Source: CAYVVD01 sp964454975
Lineage (GTDB): Bacteria > Bacteroidota > Ignavibacteria > Kapaibacteriales > UBA2268
Assembly (NCBI GenBank): GCA_964454975.1
Contig: CAYVVD010000016.1
Coordinates: 1 to 64,000 of the forward strand
Direction of reading: 5' to 3'
Length of the DNA stretch: 64,000 bases
Position 1 is the stretch's first letter. Each line of letters opens with the position of its first letter. Below the pieces are notes generated by a model. The model had not been told where the DNA came from, made no database searches, and was given only the letters and a program-made list of their open reading frames with translations. Below are positions 9,197 to 17,976 of this stretch, piece after piece. A program made the translations under genes and the position numbers.

Positions 9197-9970
9197 ATGA
9201 AGGTAGTACTTCTTGCCGGCGGATTTGGGACCCGCCTGACAGAAGAAACAGAGCTGAAACCCAAGCCGATGGTAGAGATTGGAGGCAAGCCGATTCTCTG
9301 GCATATAATGAAAATTTATTCTTCATACGGGCACAACGAGTTTGTTATTTGTCTCGGTTATAAAGGATATTATATTAAAGAGTATTTTGTAAACTACTTC
9401 AACCACCAGAGCGACCTGACGGTTGATCTGTCGGACGGAAGTGTTGAAGTTCATAAAAGCGAGGCGGAGAACTGGAAAGTCACTCTTGTTGATACAGGAT
9501 TGCATACCATGACCGGTGGCAGAATAAAGCGAATCCGGAAGTATCTGAATGAAGAAACATTTATGGTTACTTATGGTGATGGTGTAGGAAGTGTGCACAT
9601 CAATGAGTTACTTGATTTTCACAAAAAACACGGTAAATCTGCTACACTGACATCGGTACAGCCTCTCGGCAGATTCGGCGCGATAAATATCAACAATGAA
9701 GACAAAGCAATTACAAAATTCATTGAAAAGCCTGCCGGCGACGGCTCCTTCATAAACGGCGGCTTTTTTGTACTCGAACCGAAAATCTTTGACTATATTA
9801 AAGATGATACTACAGTCTGGGAGCGTGACCCGCTTGAAAAACTTGCAAGTGACAAAGAACTATTCGCTTTCCATCACAATGGCTTCTGGAAGCCGATGGA
9901 TACACTGCGCGACAAACGTGAATTAGATAAGTTGTGGGATGAAGGAAAAGCGGAGTGGAAGACATGGTAA
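9197..9970 (+). CDS. rfbF: Glucose-1-phosphate cytidylyltransferase
   Basis: 257 residues, the standard RfbF length. The nucleotidyltransferase signature GGFGTRL (8-14) is followed by ETELKPKPMVEIG and the sugar-site segment VTYGDGVGSV. The C-terminal FWKPMDTLRDKREL is characteristic of RfbF. The enzyme makes CDP-glucose from CTP and glucose 1-phosphate, the first step toward CDP-linked 3,6-dideoxyhexoses or other 6-deoxysugars of surface polysaccharides. Its last bases overlap the next gene, and rfbG follows two genes on, confirming the pathway. Confidence 0.95.
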   Translation: MKVVLLAGGFGTRLTEETELKPKPMVEIGGKPILWHIMKIYSSYGHNEFVICLGYKGYYIKEYFVNYFNHQSDLTVDLSDGSVEVHKSEAENWKVTLVDTGLHTMTGGRIKRIRKYLNEETFMVTYGDGVGSVHINELLDFHKKHGKSATLTSVQPLGRFGAININNEDKAITKFIEKPAGDGSFINGGFFVLEPKIFDYIKDDTTVWERDPLEKLASDKELFAFHHNGFWKPMDTLRDKRELDKLWDEGKAEWKTW

Positions 9971-10908
9971 AAAACGTACTTATAAGCGGCGCTACCGGAT
10001 TTGTAGGTTCAAACCTTGTCCGTAGATTTTCAGACGAGGGATACAAGGTATATGCACTTGTTGCCTCAAGGCTAAATGAGCATGTTGAAAGAATAAACAA
10101 GGTTCAGAGTGTTGAGATAGTAGAGCTTGACGACGTTGCAGACCAGAAAATCAAGACCCTGCCGGAATTTGAGGCATGTGTTCATCTTGCAGCATACGGC
10201 GTGAATTTCAAGCAAAAGGATTACAACGAACTGATTGACGCCAATATAAGGTTAACGCTAAGGTTGATTGATTATTGCGCTAACCACAAAGTGAAAAAAT
10301 TCGTCAACACAGGCTCAAGCGCAGAATATGCACGTGATGACCTGGGTAATTTTAAGGAGGATTCCCGCCTCGGTCCGGAGAATTTGTACGGCGCTTCAAA
10401 ACTATCTGCCATTAAGATGGGAAACCTGCTCGCAAGACAGCTGAAAATCCAAATAAACTCGGTCCGGCCATTTGGAATTTACGGTGAACGGGAAAGCATG
10501 CACAGGCTTGTTCCATTGCTTATGGAAGCGGGAATAAAAAAACAAATCCTGAATATGTCCCCCGGTAAACAGATAAGAGATTATCTTTACGTAAGCGATA
10601 TGATTGACGCTTTTTTCCGTATAGCCACTATGGAATCGCCCAACTATGAGATATATAACATTTGTTCATCAAAACCTGTTACTGTGCGCCAGATTGTTAA
10701 AACCCTGATAAAACTTACAGGCTTCAACGAAATGTATTTTAATTTTGGCGCTTTTGACTACAGGCCGCATGACCTTCTTCGCGTTGTTGGCGATAATACA
10801 AAGCTTAGAGAACAACTCGGCTGGGAACCCAAAGTAAGCCTTGAAGAGGGCCTGCAACGCACTTACGAATGGTATAGGGAATACTTTACGAGTGGGAATG
10901 AAAACTGA
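9964..10908 (+). CDS. NAD(P)-dependent epimerase/reductase (extended SDR) in CDP-sugar pathway
   Basis: 314 residues from the ATG at 9964, which overlaps the rfbF stop as ATGGTAA; a GTG at 9955 is less likely. The Rossmann motif GATGFVG is at 9-15, the catalytic Tyr-Lys pair is in YGASK (142-146), and a Ser lies near TGSSAEY (117-122). It is of the extended SDR type. Placed between CDP-glucose synthesis and CDP-glucose 4,6-dehydratase, it most likely reduces or epimerises the CDP-4-keto-6-deoxyhexose, like CDP-abequose or CDP-paratose synthases. The dehydrase RfbH needed for 3,6-dideoxy sugars is absent here, so the product may be a 6-deoxy sugar, or rfbH lies elsewhere. Confidence 0.75.
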   Translation: MVKNVLISGATGFVGSNLVRRFSDEGYKVYALVASRLNEHVERINKVQSVEIVELDDVADQKIKTLPEFEACVHLAAYGVNFKQKDYNELIDANIRLTLRLIDYCANHKVKKFVNTGSSAEYARDDLGNFKEDSRLGPENLYGASKLSAIKMGNLLARQLKIQINSVRPFGIYGERESMHRLVPLLMEAGIKKQILNMSPGKQIRDYLYVSDMIDAFFRIATMESPNYEIYNICSSKPVTVRQIVKTLIKLTGFNEMYFNFGAFDYRPHDLLRVVGDNTKLREQLGWEPKVSLEEGLQRTYEWYREYFTSGNEN

Positions 10909-12001
10909 TAAATTATTTAATGGCTTTTTTGAAGGTAAACGTGTTTTCATAACCGGCCATACAGGCTTCAAAGGCTCATGGCTTAGCCTTTGGCTGAAAA
11001 AGCTTGGCGCCGAGGTAGCTGGTTATGCCCTTGATCCGAAAACAGAAAGGGATAATTTCGTAATTACAAGTTTAAGTGATAAAATCACCGATTACAGGGC
11101 TGATGTACGCGATTTTACTACTCTCAAGTCTAAGGTTGATGAATTCAAACCTGATATAATTTTCCACCTTGCAGCCCAGGCCCTTGTAAGACCCTCATAC
11201 GATGAGCCCCGCGATACATTTGACACGAATGTAATGGGAACGGTGAATATCCTTGAATGCTTGAGGGAAAGTGAAACAGCAAAGGCACTGGTTAATATAA
11301 CATCTGACAAATGCTATGAAAACAAGGAATGGCTCTGGGGTTACCGGGAGATTGACCCTCTCGGGGGCCGGGATCCATACAGTGCGAGCAAAGGAGCCAG
11401 CGAGATAGTAACGTCTTCATACCTGCGATCATTTTTTCACACCGATAAATTTTATGAGCATGGGAAAGTAATTGCTTCTGTGCGGGCAGGGAATGTTCTT
11501 GGCGGCGGCGACTGGTCAAGGGACAGGATAATGACCGACAGCATTAATGCACTGGAAAACGGCCAGCCTATTAAAGTACGCAATCCAAGGCACACACGCC
11601 CCTGGCAGCATGTCCTGGAACCGCTCGGCGGATATATGCTACTTGCTTCAAAACTTTCGGAATCACCTGCAAAATACTCAGGTGCATGGAACTTCGGGCC
11701 TAACCAGGATTCTATCATTCCCGTAGGGGACATTGCTGACCTCGTAATTAAGCACTATGGAGAGGGAAGCTGGGAAGACATGTCAGACCCAAATCAGCCC
11801 CACGAAGCAAGCCTGCTCAGCCTGGACATCAGCAAAGCGCGTTTTGAATTAGGCTGGGAACCAACATTGAATATCGAAGAAACAATCCGATTTACTATTG
11901 ATTGGTATAAAAACTACCGTGATAAGGATATGTTCGAATACTGCACCGGGCAAATTGTTGAATTCACCTCCAAAGTTGGGTGGCGACTTGTGAATGGATA
12001 A
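10898..12001 (+). CDS. rfbG: CDP-glucose 4,6-dehydratase
   Basis: 367 residues from the ATG at 10898, which overlaps the previous gene by 11 bases. The NAD site is GHTGFKGSW (20-28). The family-specific VNITSDKCYENKEW segment starts near residue 132, and the catalytic Y-x3-K is YSASK (161-165). The RPWQHVLEPLGGYM segment is also typical of RfbG and separates it from dTDP-glucose dehydratases. It converts CDP-glucose to CDP-4-keto-6-deoxyglucose in the cytoplasm. The overlapping starts through this cassette suggest translational coupling. Confidence 0.95.
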   Translation: MKTDKLFNGFFEGKRVFITGHTGFKGSWLSLWLKKLGAEVAGYALDPKTERDNFVITSLSDKITDYRADVRDFTTLKSKVDEFKPDIIFHLAAQALVRPSYDEPRDTFDTNVMGTVNILECLRESETAKALVNITSDKCYENKEWLWGYREIDPLGGRDPYSASKGASEIVTSSYLRSFFHTDKFYEHGKVIASVRAGNVLGGGDWSRDRIMTDSINALENGQPIKVRNPRHTRPWQHVLEPLGGYMLLASKLSESPAKYSGAWNFGPNQDSIIPVGDIADLVIKHYGEGSWEDMSDPNQPHEASLLSLDISKARFELGWEPTLNIEETIRFTIDWYKNYRDKDMFEYCTGQIVEFTSKVGWRLVNG

Positions 12002-12986
12002 AAAAGATCTTAAAAAACGAATGCTCTTTATTGTCGGCCGGGGACGCTCCGGTACAACACTTTTACAGACTATCCTTAATACACACCCCAAAATATCAGT
12101 AGCGGAAGAAGGACAGTTCATGATGCTTCTGAAAGGCCGGTATAGTAAAGGAAGTTGGAATAAAGAAAGGATCAAAGCATTCTATGATGACCTGTGGCTC
12201 GAACGGCGCCTCGAAAACTGGAGCCTCAATAAAGAACAATTAATCGAGCTATTGCTATCATTTGGAAATGAAGCAAGTTATAGCGATTTGTGCGCAACCG
12301 TTTACGCAAATAATGCAATGACACAAGAGAAAGACGATGATGCCTGGCTTGGTGATAAAAATCCCCACTATGCCTTGTTTTTAAATGATATTATGGAAGT
12401 ATTCCCCGATGCGAAATTTATTCATATTGTACGAGATTACAGGGATACTGTTCTCTCCTACCAAAATGTGGATTTTGACCCGGATTGGACTACACCTCTT
12501 GCACAACGATGGGTTATCTACAACAATGAAGTCCTGAAATATCGAAACAAACACCCGGATAAATTCATTGAACTTAAATTCGAGGATTTGCTTACGCTGC
12601 CTTTTGAGCGTTTAACTGCGATTTGCAATTTCCTTGGAATCGAATTTTATGAAGAAATGCTTGAATTTTACAAAGGCAAGGACCGTGAATACTGGAACAG
12701 GAACTGGCAGCAGATGCTTTCGAAACCCCTTGACAGCAGCCGTATATATACCTGGCGTAAAAAAATGAAAGAAGAGGATATTAAAATATGCGATGTTATT
12801 TGCGGCGAAATGGCAACGCAATTCGGATATGAGCCAGAATTTAATTTGTCAGCTCCTACAATCTCAACGGGTAGATTATATGGCTCGTTATTGACTTTCC
12901 TTGAGAGAAACATCTACAAACTACCTCTTGGATTTACCAGCCGATTCCTGACCTTGTACCGCCGTGCTACGAAATCCCTTGATTAA
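11994..12986 (+). CDS. Sulfotransferase family protein (PAPS-dependent)
   Basis: 330 residues. It begins inside the end of rfbG (8-base overlap). The 5'-phosphosulfate-binding loop is GRGRSGTT (15-22). The 3'-phosphate region is at about 143-155 (HIVRDYRDTVLSY), with the expected Arg and Ser. The C-terminal part fits carbohydrate or general sulfotransferases (WRKKM near residue 254). The reaction is transfer of sulfate from PAPS to a hydroxyl, most plausibly on the glycan or lipid built by this cassette. No PAPS-synthesis genes are in the window. The acceptor is inferred from context only. Confidence 0.85.
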   Translation: MDKKDLKKRMLFIVGRGRSGTTLLQTILNTHPKISVAEEGQFMMLLKGRYSKGSWNKERIKAFYDDLWLERRLENWSLNKEQLIELLLSFGNEASYSDLCATVYANNAMTQEKDDDAWLGDKNPHYALFLNDIMEVFPDAKFIHIVRDYRDTVLSYQNVDFDPDWTTPLAQRWVIYNNEVLKYRNKHPDKFIELKFEDLLTLPFERLTAICNFLGIEFYEEMLEFYKGKDREYWNRNWQQMLSKPLDSSRIYTWRKKMKEEDIKICDVICGEMATQFGYEPEFNLSAPTISTGRLYGSLLTFLERNIYKLPLGFTSRFLTLYRRATKSLD

Positions 12987-13050
12987 CATTCCTAAACTAT
13001 TAATTATTTTTCATATATTAAATCTTTCAATTACAAATAGCGGAGAACAA

Positions 13051-14667
13051 ATGAACAGGTTTATATATTCTCTTTGTGTTTTTATTGCCATTTTATTAAT
13101 GGGATCAAACGAGTCCCATGCAGGTAAACCATTGGTATCAGCTTTATGGATTCATCCTGAAGAACCTACAAATTGTGATGAAATAGAATTCGGGGTTACA
13201 TTTGGGAATGAGTTTGAGTTTCCCGTAAATAATCTCGAAGTTGTGGCTGAGGTTACTGATTTATCATCTAATGAGGTAGTCTGGAACTACACGCATTCAA
13301 AATTCGATTTACCAGTTAAATCCAGTGGTGAGAAGTCAATAACATTTAACCAGAAGTTTTCCCCAATAAATTTTGGGAGCTTCAGAATAGGAATTGAATG
13401 GAATTCGCCGGATAATATTGACCCTGTCAACAATACATACGAAACAAACTTTGACGTTGCAGAAGGAAAAATTCCGCTACCAACACTTACATCTCACATG
13501 GATGGTGAAACTTTCTCCAGTTTTCGCCCTGAGTTCAGTTTTGAGCCAATGGTTGGAAAATTGATTGATTTTGAATTTTATAAGGATATTGATTTAACAA
13601 ACAAGCTGATATTTTTTACAGGCCTGAGCAATCCTACAGGCAAATTAAACCTGGATTTAAGCGGTGTATTATTCAATCAGCCTGTCTATACTCGTTTCAG
13701 GGCTACTCAACCCGAAAAAGGCAAAGAAAGTGATTGGAGCCAGACTCATGAATTTTTCACTCCACCCGGACCACGGTTCGAATCAGGGACTCCTGCTGAA
13801 TTAGACACAATACAATCTATTAGTCAAAATAAGTTCGTTGCCAGGTATAACCCGGGATTTTCAGATGATACCCTGGGTAATTATACAAGCAGGGTAAATA
13901 TTTATAATACTAATGATTCTTTATTGGGAACCATTGAGAAAGGTTATTCTGTTGAAGGAATTCGGTTAAACGGATTTAATTTCCACCTCAGGCATAGTTT
14001 TAATTACAGATGGTCCGTGCAGTTATACAATTCACGAAGGGAAAGCGAAGAAAGCCCGAAAATTAACTTTTTCACACCTCAATTCCCTCCAATTACCGGC
14101 CTGACTCCGGCACCAGGAAGCATTGTTGACGTAAAAAGGCCTGAGATCAGGTTTGACACAATAGGCCGTGCATATGAATATCATTATCAACTTGATAATA
14201 ATCAACAATTTTCGAATCCGCTGAACGATGAATGGATAAGCGAGAATTTCATTATTCCCGGATTTGATTTATTACCGGGTATCAAACATTACCTAAGGGT
14301 GAGAGGTGTACTCTATGGCGATGAACCGAAATATACACAATTCGGGGATTGGTTCACCACCGATTTTACAATCAATTTGCCCGAAAGTGTCGAGCCATTA
14401 AATAACGACAATTTTAAGTATAAGGCCTACCTGAGCCAAAATTCAGACGCTTTAATACTTAGCTACAATCTTCCTGTCGAAGCTGAAACAGGTATCGAAT
14501 TTTTCAATCTGAATGGCATAAAGGTGCATTTTGTTGAATTAGGCTTGCAGGGCACAGGCGAAAACCAAACCGTGATTTTGCTTGATGAACTCGAGAACGG
14601 AGTTTACCTGTTCAGGCTGCAATCCGGCAGCGCTTATGACACAGGTAAGTTTGTGATAGCAAGATAA
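13051..14667 (+). CDS. Secreted beta-rich protein with T9SS sorting domain
   Basis: 538 residues from the ATG at 13051, preceded by the good ribosome site GGAGA. A longer frame upstream lacks a signal sequence, whereas this start gives a signal peptide of about 24 residues (ending SHAG). A CARDB-like Ig domain occupies about 28-140 (VNNLEVVAEVTD, DPVNNTYET). Fibronectin-III-like segments at about 150-430 repeat SPxPGS- and W-S/F-T-type patterns. A T9SS type A tail runs from about 455 to 538 (GIEFFNLNGIKV, LENGVYLFRLQSG). It is likely a surface structural protein; no catalytic motif is seen. It is unrelated in function to the glycan cassette just upstream. Confidence 0.8.
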   Translation: MNRFIYSLCVFIAILLMGSNESHAGKPLVSALWIHPEEPTNCDEIEFGVTFGNEFEFPVNNLEVVAEVTDLSSNEVVWNYTHSKFDLPVKSSGEKSITFNQKFSPINFGSFRIGIEWNSPDNIDPVNNTYETNFDVAEGKIPLPTLTSHMDGETFSSFRPEFSFEPMVGKLIDFEFYKDIDLTNKLIFFTGLSNPTGKLNLDLSGVLFNQPVYTRFRATQPEKGKESDWSQTHEFFTPPGPRFESGTPAELDTIQSISQNKFVARYNPGFSDDTLGNYTSRVNIYNTNDSLLGTIEKGYSVEGIRLNGFNFHLRHSFNYRWSVQLYNSRRESEESPKINFFTPQFPPITGLTPAPGSIVDVKRPEIRFDTIGRAYEYHYQLDNNQQFSNPLNDEWISENFIIPGFDLLPGIKHYLRVRGVLYGDEPKYTQFGDWFTTDFTINLPESVEPLNNDNFKYKAYLSQNSDALILSYNLPVEAETGIEFFNLNGIKVHFVELGLQGTGENQTVILLDELENGVYLFRLQSGSAYDTGKFVIAR

Positions 14668-14682
14668 AATGATTTAATGAAG

Positions 14683-14705
14683 AGCTGCAAGATTTTGCGG
14701 CTTTT
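14683..14705 (+). terminator. Probable Rho-independent terminator
   Basis: AGCTGCAA (14683-14690) pairs with TTGCGGCT (14695-14702), including one G-T pair, around a four-base loop. A short, interrupted T run follows. It sits just after the secreted protein and before the convergent radC. Confidence 0.6.
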
Positions 14706-14724
14706 CATTTTTAAATTTAATAAA

Positions 14725-15429
14725 TCAGATATAACCCCTGTCAGCCAGGCTTGTGTGCTCCTTCCCGGCTATAATAATATGGTCGAGTATTCTTATCCCG
14801 ATTATCTGGCCTGCTTTTACGAGTTGTTTTGTGATGTTGATGTCCTCTCCTGATGGCTCGGTATTGCCCGACGGGTGGTTATGAAGCAATATGATAGCAG
14901 CGGCGCTTTCTGAAATAGCCAGCTTGAAAACCTCCCGCGGATGCACTATGCTCGCATTCAGGGAGCCTTCGCTAATTATTACATCACGGATAATCTTGTT
15001 GGCCGAATTTAGCAGCACTGTCCTGAACTGTTCTTTTTGCATTCCCATCAACCGCGGAACAAAGTAGTTAACTACATCGGTCGGGCTCTGGATTGGTTTG
15101 CTCGTCAATAGCGGTGACGACTGCACCCTGCGGGCAAGCTCGAATGCAGCCGCCAGTGTAATCGCCCTTGCAGGGCCAATCCCGGGTACTTTACGGAAAT
15201 TACTTTCGTCAAGCGCTGCCATGTCACTAAGGGAGAGGTGATCCCTCAGTAGAGATTTTGCCGCATCCAGAGCAGAAAATCCTTTTGTGCCGGATGATAT
15301 TAATATCGCCAGTAACTCGGCATCGGATAATGTATGCGCACCATGTTTCTGGAGCTTTTCGCGGGGGCGTTCGTCCTCGCGCCAGTCGCGTATCGCCGTA
15401 TATTTGCTATTCGTTGTGTACTTTTCCAA
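14725..15429 (-). CDS. radC: RadC-family JAB/MPN-domain protein
   Basis: 234 residues. A helix-hairpin-helix lies near 79-92 (KVPGIGPARAI). The C-terminal JAMM metal motif H-x-H-P-S-G-N-x4-S-x2-D is complete at 183-196 (HNHPSGNT onward). The family is widespread and named after a supposed DNA-repair role, but its biochemical function is unsettled; some homologues are linked to mobile DNA or natural transformation. It is the second gene after cutA, separated by 3 bases. Confidence 0.9.
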   Translation of the reverse strand: MEKYTTNSKYTAIRDWREDERPREKLQKHGAHTLSDAELLAILISSGTKGFSALDAAKSLLRDHLSLSDMAALDESNFRKVPGIGPARAITLAAAFELARRVQSSPLLTSKPIQSPTDVVNYFVPRLMGMQKEQFRTVLLNSANKIIRDVIISEGSLNASIVHPREVFKLAISESAAAIILLHNHPSGNTEPSGEDINITKQLVKAGQIIGIRILDHIIIAGKEHTSLADRGYI

Positions 15430-15432
15430 CGC

Positions 15433-15759
15433 TTAACCTACTATTGAGTTAATCCATTTTAAGTATGGCTCGTGTCCTTCTGTAATTGGTACAGCAAGGA
15501 TTTCCGGCACTTCGTAAGGATGCAGTTCCCTTATCCTTGACTCAAGGTTATCAAGTTGATCTTTAGTAGTCTTGATGATTACCTGGCATTCATTACTTTT
15601 TTCAATTTTGCCTTTCCATTTGTAAACTGAGACTGTGTTATTTATCAATGAGCAGCAGGCTGCGAGCTTTTCGGAAACGAGTATTTTTGCTATGTTTGTA
15701 GCGTTGTCGTAGGAATCTGTGGTTATAAATACGATTCTATGTTTATCTGTAAATATCAT
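15433..15759 (-). CDS. cutA: Divalent-cation tolerance protein CutA
   Basis: 108 residues, full family length. It has the CutA landmarks IAKILVSEKLAACC (about 24-37), VYKWKGKI (about 45-52) and LHPYEVPEILAVPI (about 79-92). CutA is a trimeric PII-like protein that binds copper and other divalent metals; its cellular role is still debated. The start is supported by AAGGAG six bases before the ATG. It forms an operon with radC and is divergent from a small membrane protein gene. Confidence 0.95.
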   Translation of the reverse strand: MIFTDKHRIVFITTDSYDNATNIAKILVSEKLAACCSLINNTVSVYKWKGKIEKSNECQVIIKTTKDQLDNLESRIRELHPYEVPEILAVPITEGHEPYLKWINSIVG

Positions 15760-15792
15760 GGGTTCTCCTTTTTAACGGAAAATAGAAAAATA

Positions 15793-16068
15793 ATGATTGA
15801 TTTGCTAATATACCACCTGCATATAGCTTGTGCCCTGTATGCCTTCACAAAAAGTTGGCAGAATGCAGGGGTTAAGGAGGGGCTTATGGCAGTAGCGGTA
15901 ATCGCGCTGGCGTTTGCAATATTCTGGGCACTTACTGCAACGCTTGCGAACATCATTATGCCTGATTCATGGGTGACAATCTACTTCACTAAGGACACGC
16001 TCTCCCTTGTAATGCTTCTAATTCCAGAATACTTCCTGTTCTATCACTTCTTCCTGAAAGAGAAATAG
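15793..16068 (+). CDS. Small membrane protein of unknown function
   Basis: 91 residues from the ATG at 15793; an earlier in-frame start would run through the cutA 5' end. Two to three hydrophobic helices are visible (about 2-18, 30-52 and 65-85), with a short hydrophilic loop, so it is probably an inner-membrane protein. I do not recognise the family. It stands alone between cutA and the remnant of a T9SS gene on the other strand. Confidence 0.5.
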   Translation: MIDLLIYHLHIACALYAFTKSWQNAGVKEGLMAVAVIALAFAIFWALTATLANIIMPDSWVTIYFTKDTLSLVMLLIPEYFLFYHFFLKEK

Positions 16069-16069
16069 G

Positions 16070-16174
16070 TTATTCCACCTTCACAAACTTCTCCCGGAAT
16101 TTCCCTTCTGTTGTTTCGATGATAATAAAATATCCGGGGTTGCCATTATTTAATAAAGACACCTGAATATAATT
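16070..16174 (-). pseudogene. Decayed T9SS type A sorting-domain tail
   Basis: Read on the minus strand, 34 codons before a TAA at 16070-16072 spell a typical last third of a T9SS sorting domain, including GNPGYFIIIETTEGKF and the basic end EKFVKVE. Intact tails have the same order: P-G-x-Y-F-I-x-I-E-T, then K-x-V-K. An in-frame TAA at 16175-16177 and no start or signal peptide upstream show that the rest is gone. It is most likely the scar of a deleted secreted-protein gene. Confidence 0.6.
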
Positions 16175-16272
16175 TTAGTCTCAAAATATTGTTTTTTTTA
16201 TCCCTTTTCTGTTTGAATTTATTTAACCAGCAATATTGAGTCACGTTCAAATTTTGAAATAAAAAGCAGGAA

Positions 16273-17913
16273 TTAATTCTTTGGTTTAGTGCTATACGCC
16301 GTATAGTATTTGTCTTCGAAAATCAAAATAGAATTTTCTGCGGCGATGTTCTTTATGCTGTCTGCATATTGACTGTTGTTCCTGTTGTCGAATAAGAACA
16401 TTGCATCTGAATATTCTGACAGGTGTACTGAACTTGAATCTGTCAGGCAGATAAATATTTTGCCTGTTTGGCGGAAGTTCTCCGTATTAAAATAATAGCT
16501 TACTTGGGGATTGGGGATAAAACCGGGAGTTTTGGATTCATAGTATATTAAGCTTTTGTAACCCATATCATTGAAATGCATTGATATTAACTCAATGTTA
16601 CTGTCTGGTGGGATGTTATAGTTGTAAAGCATCCTGACAGGCATGAAAAGCAGGACAAAGGGAACTACTATTTTCCCGCTTATTTTGTTTCTGAGAATTA
16701 ATATCCCAACGACAAATGCTATGAATATTGATGAATAGATGAGCAGATAAACAGGTAAAGTCTGATTAGTTAAAAATTCTGACATGCCCGACCTGAACTC
16801 CTGTGAGAATGACCAAAAAGCAAGTGACAGAAAAGCCAATACTAATATTAAGGGCACTCTCTTTTTTTTGATTATTTCTGAAAGCCCAATGGATGAAATT
16901 ATTGCAACAAATGGCAGTAGCATCAGTAAATACTTCCCGATTTTTGAACTTGAGAGGGAGATCATTATAAATATCAATGTGCCTGCAATTAAATAGAATT
17001 GAAAAGCTTTTCGCTGATTTGGAATTATGAAAGCAAATACAATAAAAGGCGCTGCTACAATCAACTGATTAACATAATAAAATACACCAAGCTCCTGTTG
17101 ATGAATTGCCCTGCCTTCCGCAAACCTGTTGATTAATTCAAAGAAGATGTAGTAATCTATAAATTCGCTGCCATGCTTTGCATACATTAACAAATGCCAG
17201 GGAATCGTAATGAGCAGCGCTATCCCAGTCAGTATCAACAGAGCATTTAACGCTTTTTTCAGTCCTGTTGTTTTTCTGATAATCCCAATAAAGAAATAAA
17301 GCCCCGCTGCTGCAGGTATGATCAGTCCAATAAAAGGCTTCGTCAGCAGAGCTAATCCTGTGAAAATTCCTGAGTAATAAAGGTACTTTACTTTATCTTC
17401 TTCTTCGTGTTTCACAAAAAAGTATGCCGATATGAGTATCAATACTGTAATTGCAGTATCAAGCTGGCCACTGAATGAGAACTCATTGAAATAATTTGTT
17501 GTGAACAGCAGGCAGGCAGCTATCAATCCCTCGACTTTGCTTCTCCCGGCATGTATCAAAAAATAAGCGCCAATTAATGCAAAAATCAAAGTCCATATTC
17601 TATGTGCAGCCGGAATTTCACCTAATATCGTAACGGGGATAGAAGAAAGCCAGAAAAAAAGCGGTGGGCGGGCAGAACTATAAAGCCCGCCAAGGGAATA
17701 CTCAGTTTGGTCTAAAACACAGCCATGCTCTGTAATAGCTTTGGTACGGACTGCGTAGATGCTTTCATCCCAGGGTTGCATTTCGATAGTAAATGCGAAA
17801 TAGAGGATAGTAAACAGGGAAAAAGCAAGAATAAAATAAATGCTTATTGTGAGCTGAACATTTGACCCTTTGTCCATACAAGGCAATTTAATAAAAACAT
17901 TACTCTGTATCAC
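16273..17913 (-). CDS. Membrane glycosyltransferase, GT-C fold (ArnT/PMT-like)
   Basis: 546 residues with about ten hydrophobic helices. The first extracytoplasmic loop carries the acidic pair of GT-C enzymes (WDESIYAVRTKAI, starting near residue 48), which in ArnT/PMT contacts the polyprenyl-linked donor. The C-terminal 120 residues are a soluble extracytoplasmic domain. A later start at residue 13 is possible. Such enzymes move a sugar from polyprenyl phosphate to lipid A, glycan or protein. It lies downstream of the M16 protease, separated from it by a strong terminator, so it probably has its own promoter. Confidence 0.8.
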   Translation of the reverse strand: MIQSNVFIKLPCMDKGSNVQLTISIYFILAFSLFTILYFAFTIEMQPWDESIYAVRTKAITEHGCVLDQTEYSLGGLYSSARPPLFFWLSSIPVTILGEIPAAHRIWTLIFALIGAYFLIHAGRSKVEGLIAACLLFTTNYFNEFSFSGQLDTAITVLILISAYFFVKHEEEDKVKYLYYSGIFTGLALLTKPFIGLIIPAAAGLYFFIGIIRKTTGLKKALNALLILTGIALLITIPWHLLMYAKHGSEFIDYYIFFELINRFAEGRAIHQQELGVFYYVNQLIVAAPFIVFAFIIPNQRKAFQFYLIAGTLIFIMISLSSSKIGKYLLMLLPFVAIISSIGLSEIIKKKRVPLILVLAFLSLAFWSFSQEFRSGMSEFLTNQTLPVYLLIYSSIFIAFVVGILILRNKISGKIVVPFVLLFMPVRMLYNYNIPPDSNIELISMHFNDMGYKSLIYYESKTPGFIPNPQVSYYFNTENFRQTGKIFICLTDSSSVHLSEYSDAMFLFDNRNNSQYADSIKNIAAENSILIFEDKYYTAYSTKPKN

Positions 17914-17922
17914 TAAATTAGA

Positions 17923-17957
17923 AAAGCCTTTCGGTTATTCTTCTACCGAAAGGCTTT
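17923..17957 (-). terminator. Strong terminator hairpin
   Basis: A perfect 13-base stem: AAAGCCTTTCGGT (17923-17935) pairs with ACCGAAAGGCTTT (17945-17957) around a nine-base loop. On the minus strand it ends the M16 protease transcript and is followed by T4. A-rich bases on the other side mean it could also work on the plus strand. Confidence 0.85.
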
Positions 17958-17976
17958 AAAAAAAACAGAGTCTGCA

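Noticed and set aside
12964..13050. Upstream start for the secreted T9SS protein
   Set aside because: It overlaps the sulfotransferase end and would bury the signal peptide; the ATG at 13051 has a good ribosome site.
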